From Flexithrix dorotheae DSM 6795 (lineage in GTDB: Bacteria > Bacteroidota > Bacteroidia > Cytophagales > Flammeovirgaceae), in assembly GCF_000379765.1 (NCBI RefSeq), contig NZ_KB903509.1, forward strand, positions 173,768-237,767: a DNA stretch of 64,000 bases. The letters run 5' to 3'. Both the position numbers and the translations under genes were made by a program. The notes below the pieces were generated by a model. It saw only the letters and a program-made list of their open reading frames with translations, was not told where the DNA came from and searched no databases. Numbering within the stretch: the first letter of the stretch is position 1; the number at the start of each line of letters is the position of its first letter. This document shows, piece after piece, positions 44,989 through 53,253 of the stretch.

Positions 44989-45522
44989 TTAAATCCAGTT
45001 TTTTCTAAAAAAGTAGGCCAGCGCAAAGGCAGTCCCAAAAATGGCCACCATGGTGACAAATCCGGCAACAGATAAAGTAGCCATTCCACTAAGGGCCGCT
45101 CCACTGGTACATCCCCGGCCCAATTGCGAACCAAACCCGAAAAGTGCCCCACCTATTAAAGCCAGGTAAATTCTTTTTCTCGAACTGATATTCGGGGAAT
45201 GTTCCGTAGTCAACTTTAGTCTTCCGGAAAAAGCCCCTGATAGCAAACCGCCCACAAAAACTCCAAGTACCTGAAAAACCAGCCAGGAATGCATTGGAGA
45301 GTTTTCACCAGAAAGATATTTACTATAAAAGCCAGAATTTTCCGCATGATCCGGACTAATTACAGCTACCGTTGTAACCACTGCGCTTTTCATGGCCCCA
45401 CTTGCCCCAAGGCCTCGGCCTGTCAGATAAAAAGCTGCCAGTAAAACAAATCCCAGCAGAATTCCTGCTAAATAGGGATTCATATATTTGGAATGATGAG
45501 TTATATAATTTTGATGAGCCAT
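44989..45522 (-). CDS. YeeE/YedE-family sulfur transport protein (first of pair)
   Basis: A 177-residue membrane protein with about four or five helices. GFGSQLGRGCTSGAALSGMATLS (about residues 129-151) is the characteristic GRGCTSG motif of the family, and GRGLGASGAMKS is near the N-terminus. It is the first of two half-size YeeE/YedE proteins, which together correspond to one full-length transporter. The gene lies 11 bp after the NrfD-type subunit gene, so it belongs to the reductase operon. Confidence 0.88.
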   Translation of the reverse strand: MAHQNYITHHSKYMNPYLAGILLGFVLLAAFYLTGRGLGASGAMKSAVVTTVAVISPDHAENSGFYSKYLSGENSPMHSWLVFQVLGVFVGGLLSGAFSGRLKLTTEHSPNISSRKRIYLALIGGALFGFGSQLGRGCTSGAALSGMATLSVAGFVTMVAIFGTAFALAYFFRKNWI

Positions 45523-45533
45523 GACTATAAAAT

Positions 45534-46490
45534 TTAATAAAGATATCTACTAACCTGCCCAGCATTTACAATGATGAACCTTAACATCAGGCTGCCAAAA
45601 ATGACTAAAATTGCAGGGATATATGAAGGTATTTTTTGACCTTTCATTTCCAGATATTCCAGCAAAGCAGGGACTATCATACCCAGAAAAACCACAAAAA
45701 TCCAGAATGGAAGCGTATAGTCACCGCCAAGGAAAAGCTTAGCCGCATCTATTTGTACCTGAGTACTGGCCAAAAATCCCATGAACATATGAATGATGAA
45801 AAATAATTCAACCCCTATGATGATCAGGTCAATTTTCCTGAAAAGCTGTTTTTCAAAATTGTTTTTGCTAATTAAAAGGATAAAAGCTGCTCCGGCTGAA
45901 AGTCCAGAGGTAAGAAATAAGGGGCCTAAAATAGAGGTATTCCAAAGAGGTCTGGCATTAAATGCTGATAGTAAAATACCAGTATAAATACCCAAAATCA
46001 CAGAAAAGAATACCATTATCCAGGCCAGGATTTTTCTTTTTCCAACTAAATAAGTTTCAAACCGACTAAGAGTTTTCTGCTTCCAATTCCATTTTGGAAA
46101 TAATTCACTTAAATATGAAAAACACCAAAGTAAGGAAAGGGGAGTGATCACCAATAGCGTCCAGGCTCCCCATGACATAGGAGATTGTAACTTTATGGTG
46201 GTATACAATTGCCAGAAATACAGTTTATGATTCAAATCAAGGAAAAGTGCTCCTAATCCCGCTATTAAAAGAATTGGGGCAAGCAATGGTGCCCATTTAA
46301 CCGTATTGGGCATTTCGTTTGCCTTTCCCCTCAAATAGTAAAAGGAAGCAAAAAATAAAATTCCTGCAGCCAATCCTCCTACAAATAGATAAAATGGAAT
46401 TTCCCAATGCCAGATGGCCAACTCCGGGTCAATCCTGGGATTCATTCTTCCGCTTATAATTAATTCCTCTTTCATTTTTTCAAGTTTCAA
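45534..46490 (-). CDS. NrfD/PsrC-type membrane subunit of sulfur-compound reductase
   Basis: A 318-residue integral membrane protein with eight or more helices. WHWEIPFYLFVGGLAAGILF near the N-terminus and SPMSWGAWTLLVITPLSLLW are the conserved quinone-site segments of the NrfD/PsrC family. It anchors the FeS and molybdopterin subunits and exchanges electrons with the menaquinone pool. It follows the FeS subunit gene by one base and overlaps neither neighbour. Membrane topology suggests both termini face the same side, as in PsrC. Confidence 0.9.
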   Translation of the reverse strand: MKLEKMKEELIISGRMNPRIDPELAIWHWEIPFYLFVGGLAAGILFFASFYYLRGKANEMPNTVKWAPLLAPILLIAGLGALFLDLNHKLYFWQLYTTIKLQSPMSWGAWTLLVITPLSLLWCFSYLSELFPKWNWKQKTLSRFETYLVGKRKILAWIMVFFSVILGIYTGILLSAFNARPLWNTSILGPLFLTSGLSAGAAFILLISKNNFEKQLFRKIDLIIIGVELFFIIHMFMGFLASTQVQIDAAKLFLGGDYTLPFWIFVVFLGMIVPALLEYLEMKGQKIPSYIPAILVIFGSLMLRFIIVNAGQVSRYLY

Positions 46491-46491
46491 A

Positions 46492-47025
46492 TCAAATCAG
46501 AAAATAAAGATGTGGGTCAGTTCCGGCTTCAGGAATAAGGGTTTTATGCTTTCTTTCCTTTAGTTTGATGGAAACCTCACTATTGGGATCATCCAAATCC
46601 CCAAAATACATGCAATTGGTTGGGCAAACTTCTACACATGCCGGTCGTTGACCTTTCCTTACCCGCTGGATACAAAATGTACATTTATCGACAAAACCCT
46701 CAGGGTGTACATACCTGGCATCATAGGGGCAGGAAGCAATACATGCCCCACAGCCAATACATTTATCCGGATCAACCAACACAATTCCCCCATCTGCATA
46801 AAAACTGGACCCTGTAGGACAGCATCTCACACAAGGTGCATTTCCACACTGGTTGCACCTTTCTGAGCGAATTTCCAATTCCAATTTTGGGTAAGTACCG
46901 CTTGTAGCTTCCACTACCCAGTCCCTGCAAAACCCTTCCGGGACTTTATTTTCAATCTGGCAGGCTACTACGCAATCACTGCAACCCACACATTTCCTTG
47001 TATCTATGGCCATTGCATATCTCAT
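46492..47025 (-). CDS. 4Fe-4S ferredoxin-type subunit (PsrB/DmsB-like)
   Basis: A 177-residue protein with four [4Fe-4S] sites: CVGCSDCVVAC (about 14-24), CNQCGNAPCVRCC, CIGCGACIASC, and CTFC with CVEVC. It carries electrons between the molybdopterin subunit and the membrane anchor. It has no signal peptide and would be co-exported with the Tat-dependent catalytic subunit. Its start overlaps the stop of the catalytic subunit gene by four bases, indicating coupling. Confidence 0.92.
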   Translation of the reverse strand: MRYAMAIDTRKCVGCSDCVVACQIENKVPEGFCRDWVVEATSGTYPKLELEIRSERCNQCGNAPCVRCCPTGSSFYADGGIVLVDPDKCIGCGACIASCPYDARYVHPEGFVDKCTFCIQRVRKGQRPACVEVCPTNCMYFGDLDDPNSEVSIKLKERKHKTLIPEAGTDPHLYFLI

Positions 47026-49262
47026 AATGTTTCCTCCTCTTTCTCTGGTTTTTCAGTTAAAAATGTCACAAAATTTCCTCTCATTCCTGTTCCTCCCATA
47101 ATGGGGTCCATCATCACATTGGTGATCAATTGAGTATCACTTGCTCCCTTCCCATTGGCTCTGGAAAGCCTTTGTTCTTTATGGCCAAACCCATGAACCA
47201 TATAGACCGAATCCCATCTGATTCTTTCAGTTATCCTTATCTTAATGGGGAAGTAACTTACTTTTCCAGCCTGATTTTTAAGCCATACTTCCTGCCCGTT
47301 TTTTAACTTCCATAGCCTGGCAACTTTTGGATTTACCCAAAGATAATTTTCTGGCATAAGGGCATGGAGATTTGGATTATTGGAAGTCCGGCTGAAAGTA
47401 TGCATTGGGGCTCTTCCGTAATTCAACCTGTAAAACTCCTCTTCAGGCTCTGGATGAAGTGTATATTTTGGTAGAGGATCAAATCCTTCTGCTTGTAATT
47501 CTGTGGAGAATAGTTCAATTTTCCCCGTATTGGTGTTAAACTCAATTTCCTGCCCACGGATAAAATATAAATCGTCAAATTCCCGCTTCAGTTTTTTCAC
47601 CCCGAGCTTCTGCATCTCCTTTAAAGAAGATCCTACTTTTTTCAATTGCCAGTCCAGCATTTCTTCTATATTTTTCCATCCGAAGTAGGCGCCCAGCCCC
47701 ATTTTTTCTGCCAGTTTTTTGGCAATCCACCAGTCTGGCTTAGAATTATATTTCGGTTGGGTGGCCGGCATTCTCAAAGCCAGATAGGGCTCCCGATGGG
47801 GAGAGTTCCTAATGGCATCATACCTTTCCAGATAAGTACATTCCGGTAAAACCACATCTGCATATCCGGTAATTTCCATGGGCATGGTATCTATAACCAC
47901 TAATAACTCCAGATTTTGAATAGCCTCTAAAGTTTGTTGCTGGTAAGGTAATGTGTGAACCAGGTTAGTACCATTTACTATCCAGCCTTTTATTGCACTA
48001 TCCCTTTCGGCAGAAGGAATAGAAGCCTCACAAACACCTGTTGACAAGACTTCATAGGCCATATTATACTGTTCGGGAAATGCATCTTTCCAGGTTTTCC
48101 TAGGTTTTGGAAATGGAGGATGCGGAAATTCTGGTAAAGCTATTTTTTCAGGGTTATAGAATCCACCTCTCCTGCCCCAAGACCCCAAAATTGCATTTAA
48201 AATAGCCACAGCTCTCAACCTTTGCGTATCATCTCCATACCAGGTCACATGTCTTCCCGGATGGATAATTACTGCAGGAGCAGCATTTGCCATTTCTTTT
48301 GCCGTTTCCCGAATCGTTTGAGGTTCTATTGTGGTAATCCCATATGCCCATTCCGGTGAATATTGCTGGACATGTGCCTTCAATTCTTCAAATCCAAAAC
48401 AATATTTTTCAACATATTCCTCATCATACCAACCTTCACTGATAATCACATGTATCCAGGCTAATAATAATGCTAAATCAGTTGCTGGTTTTATTGGCAA
48501 CCAGTGTTTTGATTTACTGGCAGCAGTGGAAAATCTTGGGTCAACTGTAATTATGGCAGCTCCATTGTCAATAGCCTGAGACATTTCCTGTACCTGTCCA
48601 TTATGCATATTTTCCCCAAGGTGGGAGCCAATTAACACCAGGCATTTTGTATCCCTTATATCAGTCCTTTCTGGTGATAAAACCAGTTCACCAAAAGTGC
48701 TTAAAAAAGCCACTTCTCTGGGTCCCCGGCATTGAGCAAATGAAGGAGCAGTAATATTATTTGAACCATAGGCTTTCAAAAAATGACCTAAAAATTTCCC
48801 CCCCGATCCATGGGTAAACAAAGCCACAGATTCAGGTCCATACTTTTCTTTTATTAAATTCAGCTTGTTGGCAATGTAGGTAAAGGCTTCTTCCCATGAA
48901 GCAGGTTCATAAACCTGTTTCCCGTTTTTTATCCTTCGAATTAAAGGAGTTTTCAGACGGTCTTCATCATAATACATTCCTACTCCCCCGGTTCCTCTGG
49001 GGCATAACCTGCCATTACAATGTGGATCAGCTTTATGGCCTTCTACCTTCCAGATTTCCCCGTTTTCATCAGTAGTTACCCATCCGGCACACTTCCAGAA
49101 ACAAACTTCACAATAGGTTGGTGTTTGCTTAAATTGAAATGATTTGGGAATGGCTTCATTGATTATTTTACCAGAGGCCCAGTGCACAGCAGTTCCTGCT
49201 ACAGCCGCTCCTCCAATTCCAAGTGAGGATATTTTAATGAAATTTCTTCTGGAATTTCTCAT
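47022..49262 (-). CDS. Tat-exported molybdopterin oxidoreductase, PsrA/PhsA-like
   Basis: A 746-residue catalytic subunit with a twin-arginine signal (SRRNFIK, R5-R6). The [4Fe-4S] cysteines are C51, C54, C58 and C87. The motif AQCRGPRE near residue 178 supplies the molybdenum-ligand cysteine found in polysulfide and thiosulfate reductases. The C-terminal molybdopterin-dinucleotide domain begins near residue 615. With the FeS and NrfD subunits it forms a periplasmic respiratory complex; the accompanying YeeE proteins point to thiosulfate, polysulfide or sulfite. SoeABC sulfite dehydrogenase is less likely because SoeA lacks a Tat signal. Direction of the reaction is undecided. Confidence 0.85.
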   Translation of the reverse strand: MRNSRRNFIKISSLGIGGAAVAGTAVHWASGKIINEAIPKSFQFKQTPTYCEVCFWKCAGWVTTDENGEIWKVEGHKADPHCNGRLCPRGTGGVGMYYDEDRLKTPLIRRIKNGKQVYEPASWEEAFTYIANKLNLIKEKYGPESVALFTHGSGGKFLGHFLKAYGSNNITAPSFAQCRGPREVAFLSTFGELVLSPERTDIRDTKCLVLIGSHLGENMHNGQVQEMSQAIDNGAAIITVDPRFSTAASKSKHWLPIKPATDLALLLAWIHVIISEGWYDEEYVEKYCFGFEELKAHVQQYSPEWAYGITTIEPQTIRETAKEMANAAPAVIIHPGRHVTWYGDDTQRLRAVAILNAILGSWGRRGGFYNPEKIALPEFPHPPFPKPRKTWKDAFPEQYNMAYEVLSTGVCEASIPSAERDSAIKGWIVNGTNLVHTLPYQQQTLEAIQNLELLVVIDTMPMEITGYADVVLPECTYLERYDAIRNSPHREPYLALRMPATQPKYNSKPDWWIAKKLAEKMGLGAYFGWKNIEEMLDWQLKKVGSSLKEMQKLGVKKLKREFDDLYFIRGQEIEFNTNTGKIELFSTELQAEGFDPLPKYTLHPEPEEEFYRLNYGRAPMHTFSRTSNNPNLHALMPENYLWVNPKVARLWKLKNGQEVWLKNQAGKVSYFPIKIRITERIRWDSVYMVHGFGHKEQRLSRANGKGASDTQLITNVMMDPIMGGTGMRGNFVTFLTEKPEKEEETL

Positions 49263-49402
49263 GGTGTGGGATAATTAAACTTTTATATAAAGTTGCAATT
49301 AATCACTCATGAATAAAATGATATATGTCAATATTTTCATATGATAATAAGATAGAATACACTTACTTTAAAGTTATAATTAGTAATTTAAAATTTATCG
49401 CG

Positions 49403-49444
49403 TATTATTTTGCCCTAGAAGACTGATAGAGAGATTACTATTTC
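49403..49444 (-). promoter_or_regulatory. 42-bp repeated element, copy B, before the sulfur reductase operon
   Basis: Copy of the element at 44925-44966 (38 of 42 identical). Similarity resumes further right: AGCAC-GG-GCTTAAA occurs after both copies, separated here by an inserted tandem repeat. It lies 140 bp upstream of the catalytic-subunit start codon. Confidence 0.55.
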
Positions 49445-49455
49445 CTGGGGATTAT

Positions 49456-49483
49456 AGTACCCGATGTGGAGTACCCGGTGTGG
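49456..49483. repeat. two tandem 14-bp repeats
   Basis: AGTACCCGATGTGG is followed directly by AGTACCCGGTGTGG, differing at one base. A partial third unit (AGCACTGGAG) continues the pattern. The array sits beside copy B of the 42-bp element. Confidence 0.6.
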
Positions 49484-49694
49484 AGCACTGGAGCTTAAAC
49501 CAAATCATTTCTTCTATGGATTTTGAAAAAGGGAAAATCAATTTAGAGCAAAATTTCCAAATAGCGCTGCTATTCAAAAATTTTCTTTTTTCCTAAGAAG
49601 CCAAAACTGGACGTTTTCGCTTGAAAACCTAAATTTTAAACAAGCTCTTAGAATAAAGACAGGAATTAGATTAATTACAAATGCCATCCTTTCC

Positions 49695-50771
49695 TCAAAA
49701 AGTACTACTGCAATTGGCCTCGATATATTTTGCCACAGAATCCGGAGAATTGATAATTGTATAAAAAGATTCAATGTAATCTAATGAAGCTTTCTTTTGT
49801 GCTTCATCAAGATAGGGGAAAGACCTATATAAGGCCAGGATGGAATTCTTTTTGTCATTAAAAAGGTTAAATACAGCTTTGTATTCCGATTCATTTCTGC
49901 AAAAACCCATAAACTTTCTATCCCGAATACTTTTCATTCCAAAGTTGTGGTACTGATTAGCATATGGGGCATTTACCATTCCAGAAAGGTCAAAATCGTA
50001 AGGGATAGCGGTAGTATCCCCTGACTGGTCCACCATCACTTTCATGTTATGATCAGGCAAAAACCAATCAGTATTGCCTATCATAAACTGAAAGGTAGAA
50101 AGTAAAGTAGAGTGATTATAATCAGGATTTTCATCACCTTCCATAAATATTTCTTCAGAAAGTACACTTTCATTCCTTATGGCCATTTTTTCATCATTTT
50201 CTATCAAAAAAGCATAGGAAGTAAAATCAGGAATGTCCCCTGAAGTATCTTCATATTTCACTTGAAGTAATTGAACTTTAAAGCTTTTGGGAGTAAGTTG
50301 TTCATAAATTTTATAAACCAGATACTCCTGAAATAAATATTGCGGGTTTTCACTATTTTCATTAATACAATGCGTAACCACCTTCAATTTTTTTGTGCCT
50401 TCAAATAAAGTGGAGTCCTCCTCAGATTTAGGGAATTTCAACGAAAATGGCGGGAAATTACAGATATATTCAGAGCTTCTAAAATTACCTCTGGTCTTTA
50501 TTTCACCATTTAAAGAAATTGTTTTTCCCTCCTTTTCGTAAATCAGAGTAACCGGATGGTCACTTCTCTCCATTTGAATATCCTTTGAAACTGAATCAAT
50601 ATCAAACTTTAAAGTCACGGGAAATATCGTATTACCCTCAAAAAGTTTGGAGGGGAAATCTTTAAATTCCTCATTCTCTATTAAAATGGCATTTTTGTTT
50701 TGATCTCCAGGGGAGGTATTACAAGAAGCGATAAAAAAAACAGCAAGTAGCTTAAAAAAAATTCTTTTCAT
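49695..50771 (-). CDS. CotH-like lipoprotein
   Basis: A 358-residue protein with a lipoprotein signal and lipobox cysteine at about 17 (FFIASC). The body resembles the CotH kinase fold: KTRGNFRS (about 95-102), YLFQEYLVYKIYEQLTPKSF in the middle, MIGNTDWFLPDHNMKV, and IPYDFDLSGMVNAPYA, which holds the DFD-type metal-binding motif. CotH proteins phosphorylate other proteins in spore coats; in Bacteroidota their role is unknown. ATG 50771 is preferred over TTG 50786, since it starts the signal peptide with MKRIFFK. It is divergent from glgP. Confidence 0.75.
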   Translation of the reverse strand: MKRIFFKLLAVFFIASCNTSPGDQNKNAILIENEEFKDFPSKLFEGNTIFPVTLKFDIDSVSKDIQMERSDHPVTLIYEKEGKTISLNGEIKTRGNFRSSEYICNFPPFSLKFPKSEEDSTLFEGTKKLKVVTHCINENSENPQYLFQEYLVYKIYEQLTPKSFKVQLLQVKYEDTSGDIPDFTSYAFLIENDEKMAIRNESVLSEEIFMEGDENPDYNHSTLLSTFQFMIGNTDWFLPDHNMKVMVDQSGDTTAIPYDFDLSGMVNAPYANQYHNFGMKSIRDRKFMGFCRNESEYKAVFNLFNDKKNSILALYRSFPYLDEAQKKASLDYIESFYTIINSPDSVAKYIEANCSSTF

Positions 50772-50900
50772 TTTAGCAAAAGCCAATTTTTTATAAATAT
50801 TTTTAAAATCAAAAGGAATGCAATTGATATTTTGTCATATTGGAATTCCCGGTTTTCTGAAACCAGAATGCATTATCTCCCAAACTAAAAAACCTGACTA

Positions 50901-52547
50901 ATGAAAAAAAATAAATCAGTTAAAAACTCAACAAAAAAGAAAAACAATAAACCGAAAGTAGCCTATTTCTGTATGGAATATGGTTTGGATACCTCTCTGA
51001 GAACATATGCAGGGGGCTTGGGAATTCTGGCTGGCGACTACTTAAAAGGGGCAAAAGACCATAAATTTCCGATTGTGGGAATTGGTATAAAATGGAAACA
51101 GGGATATACCGACCAATTGATTGATAAAAAGGGACAACCTTACGATTCTTACCACAATTACAAATATGATTGTTTTGAAGAAACGGGTGTCAAAGTTTCT
51201 GTGGACATTAGGAATGTTAAGGTTTTTTGTAAGGTTTGGAAGGTGACCAAATTCGGAAATGCTCCAATTTACATGCTCGATACTGACATTCCCGAAAACA
51301 GTGACAGCTGGATCACAGGCCAATTGTATGGCTGGTTTGGAGAAGAAAGAATTGCCCAGGAAATGGTTTTGGGTATTGGTGGTGTCAGGGCATTAAGAAA
51401 ATTGGGAATCCGGCCGGATGTTTACCACTTCAATGAAGGACACGCCTTATTTGCCGGTTTTGAATTGATCGGGGAGAAAATGGAAAAAGGACTTACCCTG
51501 AAGGAAGCAAAAGAAGCTACCAAAAAGCAGGTAGTTTTCACTACACACACTCCGGTAATTCAGGGAAATGAATCTCATCCAATCGACAAACTGATGTATA
51601 TGGGAGCCAACCTGAATTTTACTGCAAAGCAATTGGAAAAGCTGGGAGGATCCCCCTTCAACATGACTGTTGGTGCTTTAAGGCTTTCTAAAAAATCGAA
51701 TGCGGTAGCGGCATTACACAACAAAACTGCCAACAAAATGTGGAAAGATGTTAAAAACAGGTCGGAGATTGTCGGAATCACCAATTGTATCCATTTACCT
51801 ACCTGGGTGGATTCAAAAATGATAGAAAGTGTGGATGATTCAGAAAAACTCTGGAATAATCATCAGGAAAACAAGAAAAACCTGATTGCCTTTGTAAAAG
51901 AAAGAACAGGAGTCACTTTAAAAGAAAATGTATTACTCATTGGCTTCTCAAGAAGAGCTGTACCCTATAAAAGAAGCAATCTGATTTTTTCCAACAAAGA
52001 AATAATTGAACCGCTGTTAAAAGAAAATAAACTTCAACTTATTTTTTCAGGAAAGGCTCATCCGCTTGATGATACCGGGAAGGCCATTGTTGCCAATCTG
52101 GTGGAAATGTCGGAGAAGTATAAAGGTGCAGTGGTTTTCCTTGAAAATTATGATATGACCATTGGGGCCCATCTCACCAGAGGTTCAGATGTGTGGCTAA
52201 ATAATCCCAGAAGGCCTTTGGAAGCCAGCGGAACTTCAGGAATGAAAGCAGCCATGAACGGTGTGCTTAATTTCAGTATTCTGGATGGATGGTGGCCCGA
52301 AGCTTGTGAGCACGGAAAAAATGGATGGCAATTTGGGGATGGCTTTGAAAGTGAAAACGAGAAAAAACAGGACAAACATGACTTGAAGGCTTTGTATAAG
52401 ACACTGCTCGATGAGGTTATTCCTACTTACTATGACAATAGGAAAAAATGGGTAAAAATGATGAAAAGGAGCATCCTGAGTACAAAAGATGAGTTTGCAG
52501 TGAAAAGAATGTTAAAGGAGTATTATAAAAAATTATATCTGGCTTAA
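50901..52547 (+). CDS. glgP: alpha-glucan (glycogen) phosphorylase, short form
   Basis: A 548-residue GT35 enzyme that releases glucose 1-phosphate from alpha-1,4-glucans. It is shorter than E. coli GlgP (about 800) and belongs to the compact family seen in many bacteria and archaea. ASGTSGMKAAMNGVLN (about 445-460) contains the lysine that binds pyridoxal phosphate; FSRRAVPYKR and HFNEGHALFAGFELI are further conserved parts. The very basic N-terminus (MKKNKSVKNSTKKKN) is an unusual extension. No other glycogen genes are adjacent. Confidence 0.92.
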   Translation: MKKNKSVKNSTKKKNNKPKVAYFCMEYGLDTSLRTYAGGLGILAGDYLKGAKDHKFPIVGIGIKWKQGYTDQLIDKKGQPYDSYHNYKYDCFEETGVKVSVDIRNVKVFCKVWKVTKFGNAPIYMLDTDIPENSDSWITGQLYGWFGEERIAQEMVLGIGGVRALRKLGIRPDVYHFNEGHALFAGFELIGEKMEKGLTLKEAKEATKKQVVFTTHTPVIQGNESHPIDKLMYMGANLNFTAKQLEKLGGSPFNMTVGALRLSKKSNAVAALHNKTANKMWKDVKNRSEIVGITNCIHLPTWVDSKMIESVDDSEKLWNNHQENKKNLIAFVKERTGVTLKENVLLIGFSRRAVPYKRSNLIFSNKEIIEPLLKENKLQLIFSGKAHPLDDTGKAIVANLVEMSEKYKGAVVFLENYDMTIGAHLTRGSDVWLNNPRRPLEASGTSGMKAAMNGVLNFSILDGWWPEACEHGKNGWQFGDGFESENEKKQDKHDLKALYKTLLDEVIPTYYDNRKKWVKMMKRSILSTKDEFAVKRMLKEYYKKLYLA

Positions 52548-52563
52548 GGAAAATAAAATTCAC

Positions 52564-52599
52564 AAAAAAGGCTCTGAAATTTCTTCCTGAGCCTTTTTT
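52564..52599. terminator. bidirectional terminator between glgP and hpf
   Basis: AAAAAAGGCTC / GAGCCTTTTTT stem with a 14-nt loop, placed 17 bp from both convergent stop codons. Confidence 0.88.
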
Positions 52600-52615
52600 G
52601 TTATTAGGATCAATT

Positions 52616-52921
52616 TTAATGTTTAGCAAAAAGTTTTTCCTTATGTTTTTTCAGTTGTCTTCGTAGCGATTCTACAGCAGCATCGGTAGCAGCCTCAAAC
52701 GAACCTGCCTGTTCCTTGGAAAATAAAGTGTTCCCGGGCAAATTAATTTTTACTTCAGCCACCTTGTTGTCCTTTTTATGCTCTCCTTTATCAATTCTTA
52801 AAAATACCTCTCCATCCAAGATTCTATCATAAAATGTTTCCAATTTATCCACCTTCTTTTGAATGAAGTCCAACAGCTTTTGATCAGCTGTAAAGTGTAC
52901 CGAATGCATCTGAAGTTTCAT
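52616..52921 (-). CDS. hpf: ribosome hibernation-promoting factor (HPF/RaiA, short form)
   Basis: A 101-residue protein of the HPF/YfiA family. MHSVHFTADQKLLDFIQKKVDKLETFYD matches the start of the beta-alpha-beta-beta-beta-alpha fold, and the basic last helix (LRRQLKKHKEKLFAKH) binds 16S rRNA. There is no C-terminal dimerisation domain, so it is the short form. As in other Bacteroidota it lies downstream of a Xer recombinase gene, here 332 bp away. It protects idle ribosomes in stationary phase. Confidence 0.92.
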   Translation of the reverse strand: MKLQMHSVHFTADQKLLDFIQKKVDKLETFYDRILDGEVFLRIDKGEHKKDNKVAEVKINLPGNTLFSKEQAGSFEAATDAAVESLRRQLKKHKEKLFAKH

Positions 52922-53253
52922 ACAATTTTAATTTTAAGTGTTAAAAAACTATTTAAAGAACCTGTACTTATTAAATAGCGAGAATTAAAATCTCAAAATC
53001 AAACCGTACAGGCAAAATGAGTGATGTTTATTTATCACTTTCTAACTAATAAAATCATTCTAAATCTATAAAATGATTTTTTTTTTCTCATACCTATTCG
53101 GTATTGCTGGTTAGTTCAGCCAAAATATAAAAATAATTTTATTTCTACTTTTTGCCTCTCTTTCCAGTAATTCTTTGTTGTTAAATTAACGAATTTCCAT
53201 TTCTTTTTTATGACGAGTATCCATAATTTTAGTTGAATTAAATCAGATTTTTT
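52922..53253. other. intergenic between the Xer gene and hpf
   Basis: No gene seen. Besides the terminator-like hairpin listed separately it contains the small repeats GTGAT/ATCAC (about 53022-53039) and ATACC-TATTC-GGTAT (about 53091-53105). The hpf promoter must lie here, but no clear -33/-7 pair was found. Confidence 0.45.
53051..53080 (-). terminator. possible terminator of the Xer recombinase gene
   Basis: AAAATCATT / AATGATTTT stem with a 12-nt loop, about 175 bp past the recombinase stop. The longer T run is on the plus strand, where no gene precedes it, so its direction and function are uncertain. Confidence 0.35.

Larger units (their letters stand above)
49263..49694. other. upstream region of the sulfur operon
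   Basis: Contains copy B of the 42-bp element and a short tandem repeat, both listed separately. A 66-codon minus-strand frame (49574-49774) runs into the lipoprotein gene and is judged spurious. The leader between the element and the start codon is about 140 bp. Confidence 0.5.

Noticed and set aside
47022..49262. Formate dehydrogenase or nitrate reductase as identity of the Tat-exported molybdoenzyme
   Set aside because: The Mo-ligand region reads QCRGPRE, as in polysulfide/thiosulfate reductases, there is no selenocysteine or formate-type motif, and the neighbours are sulfur genes.
49574..49774. 66-codon minus-strand frame next to the CotH-like gene
   Set aside because: It overlaps the 3' end of the lipoprotein gene in another frame and has no signal, motif or spacing that supports translation.
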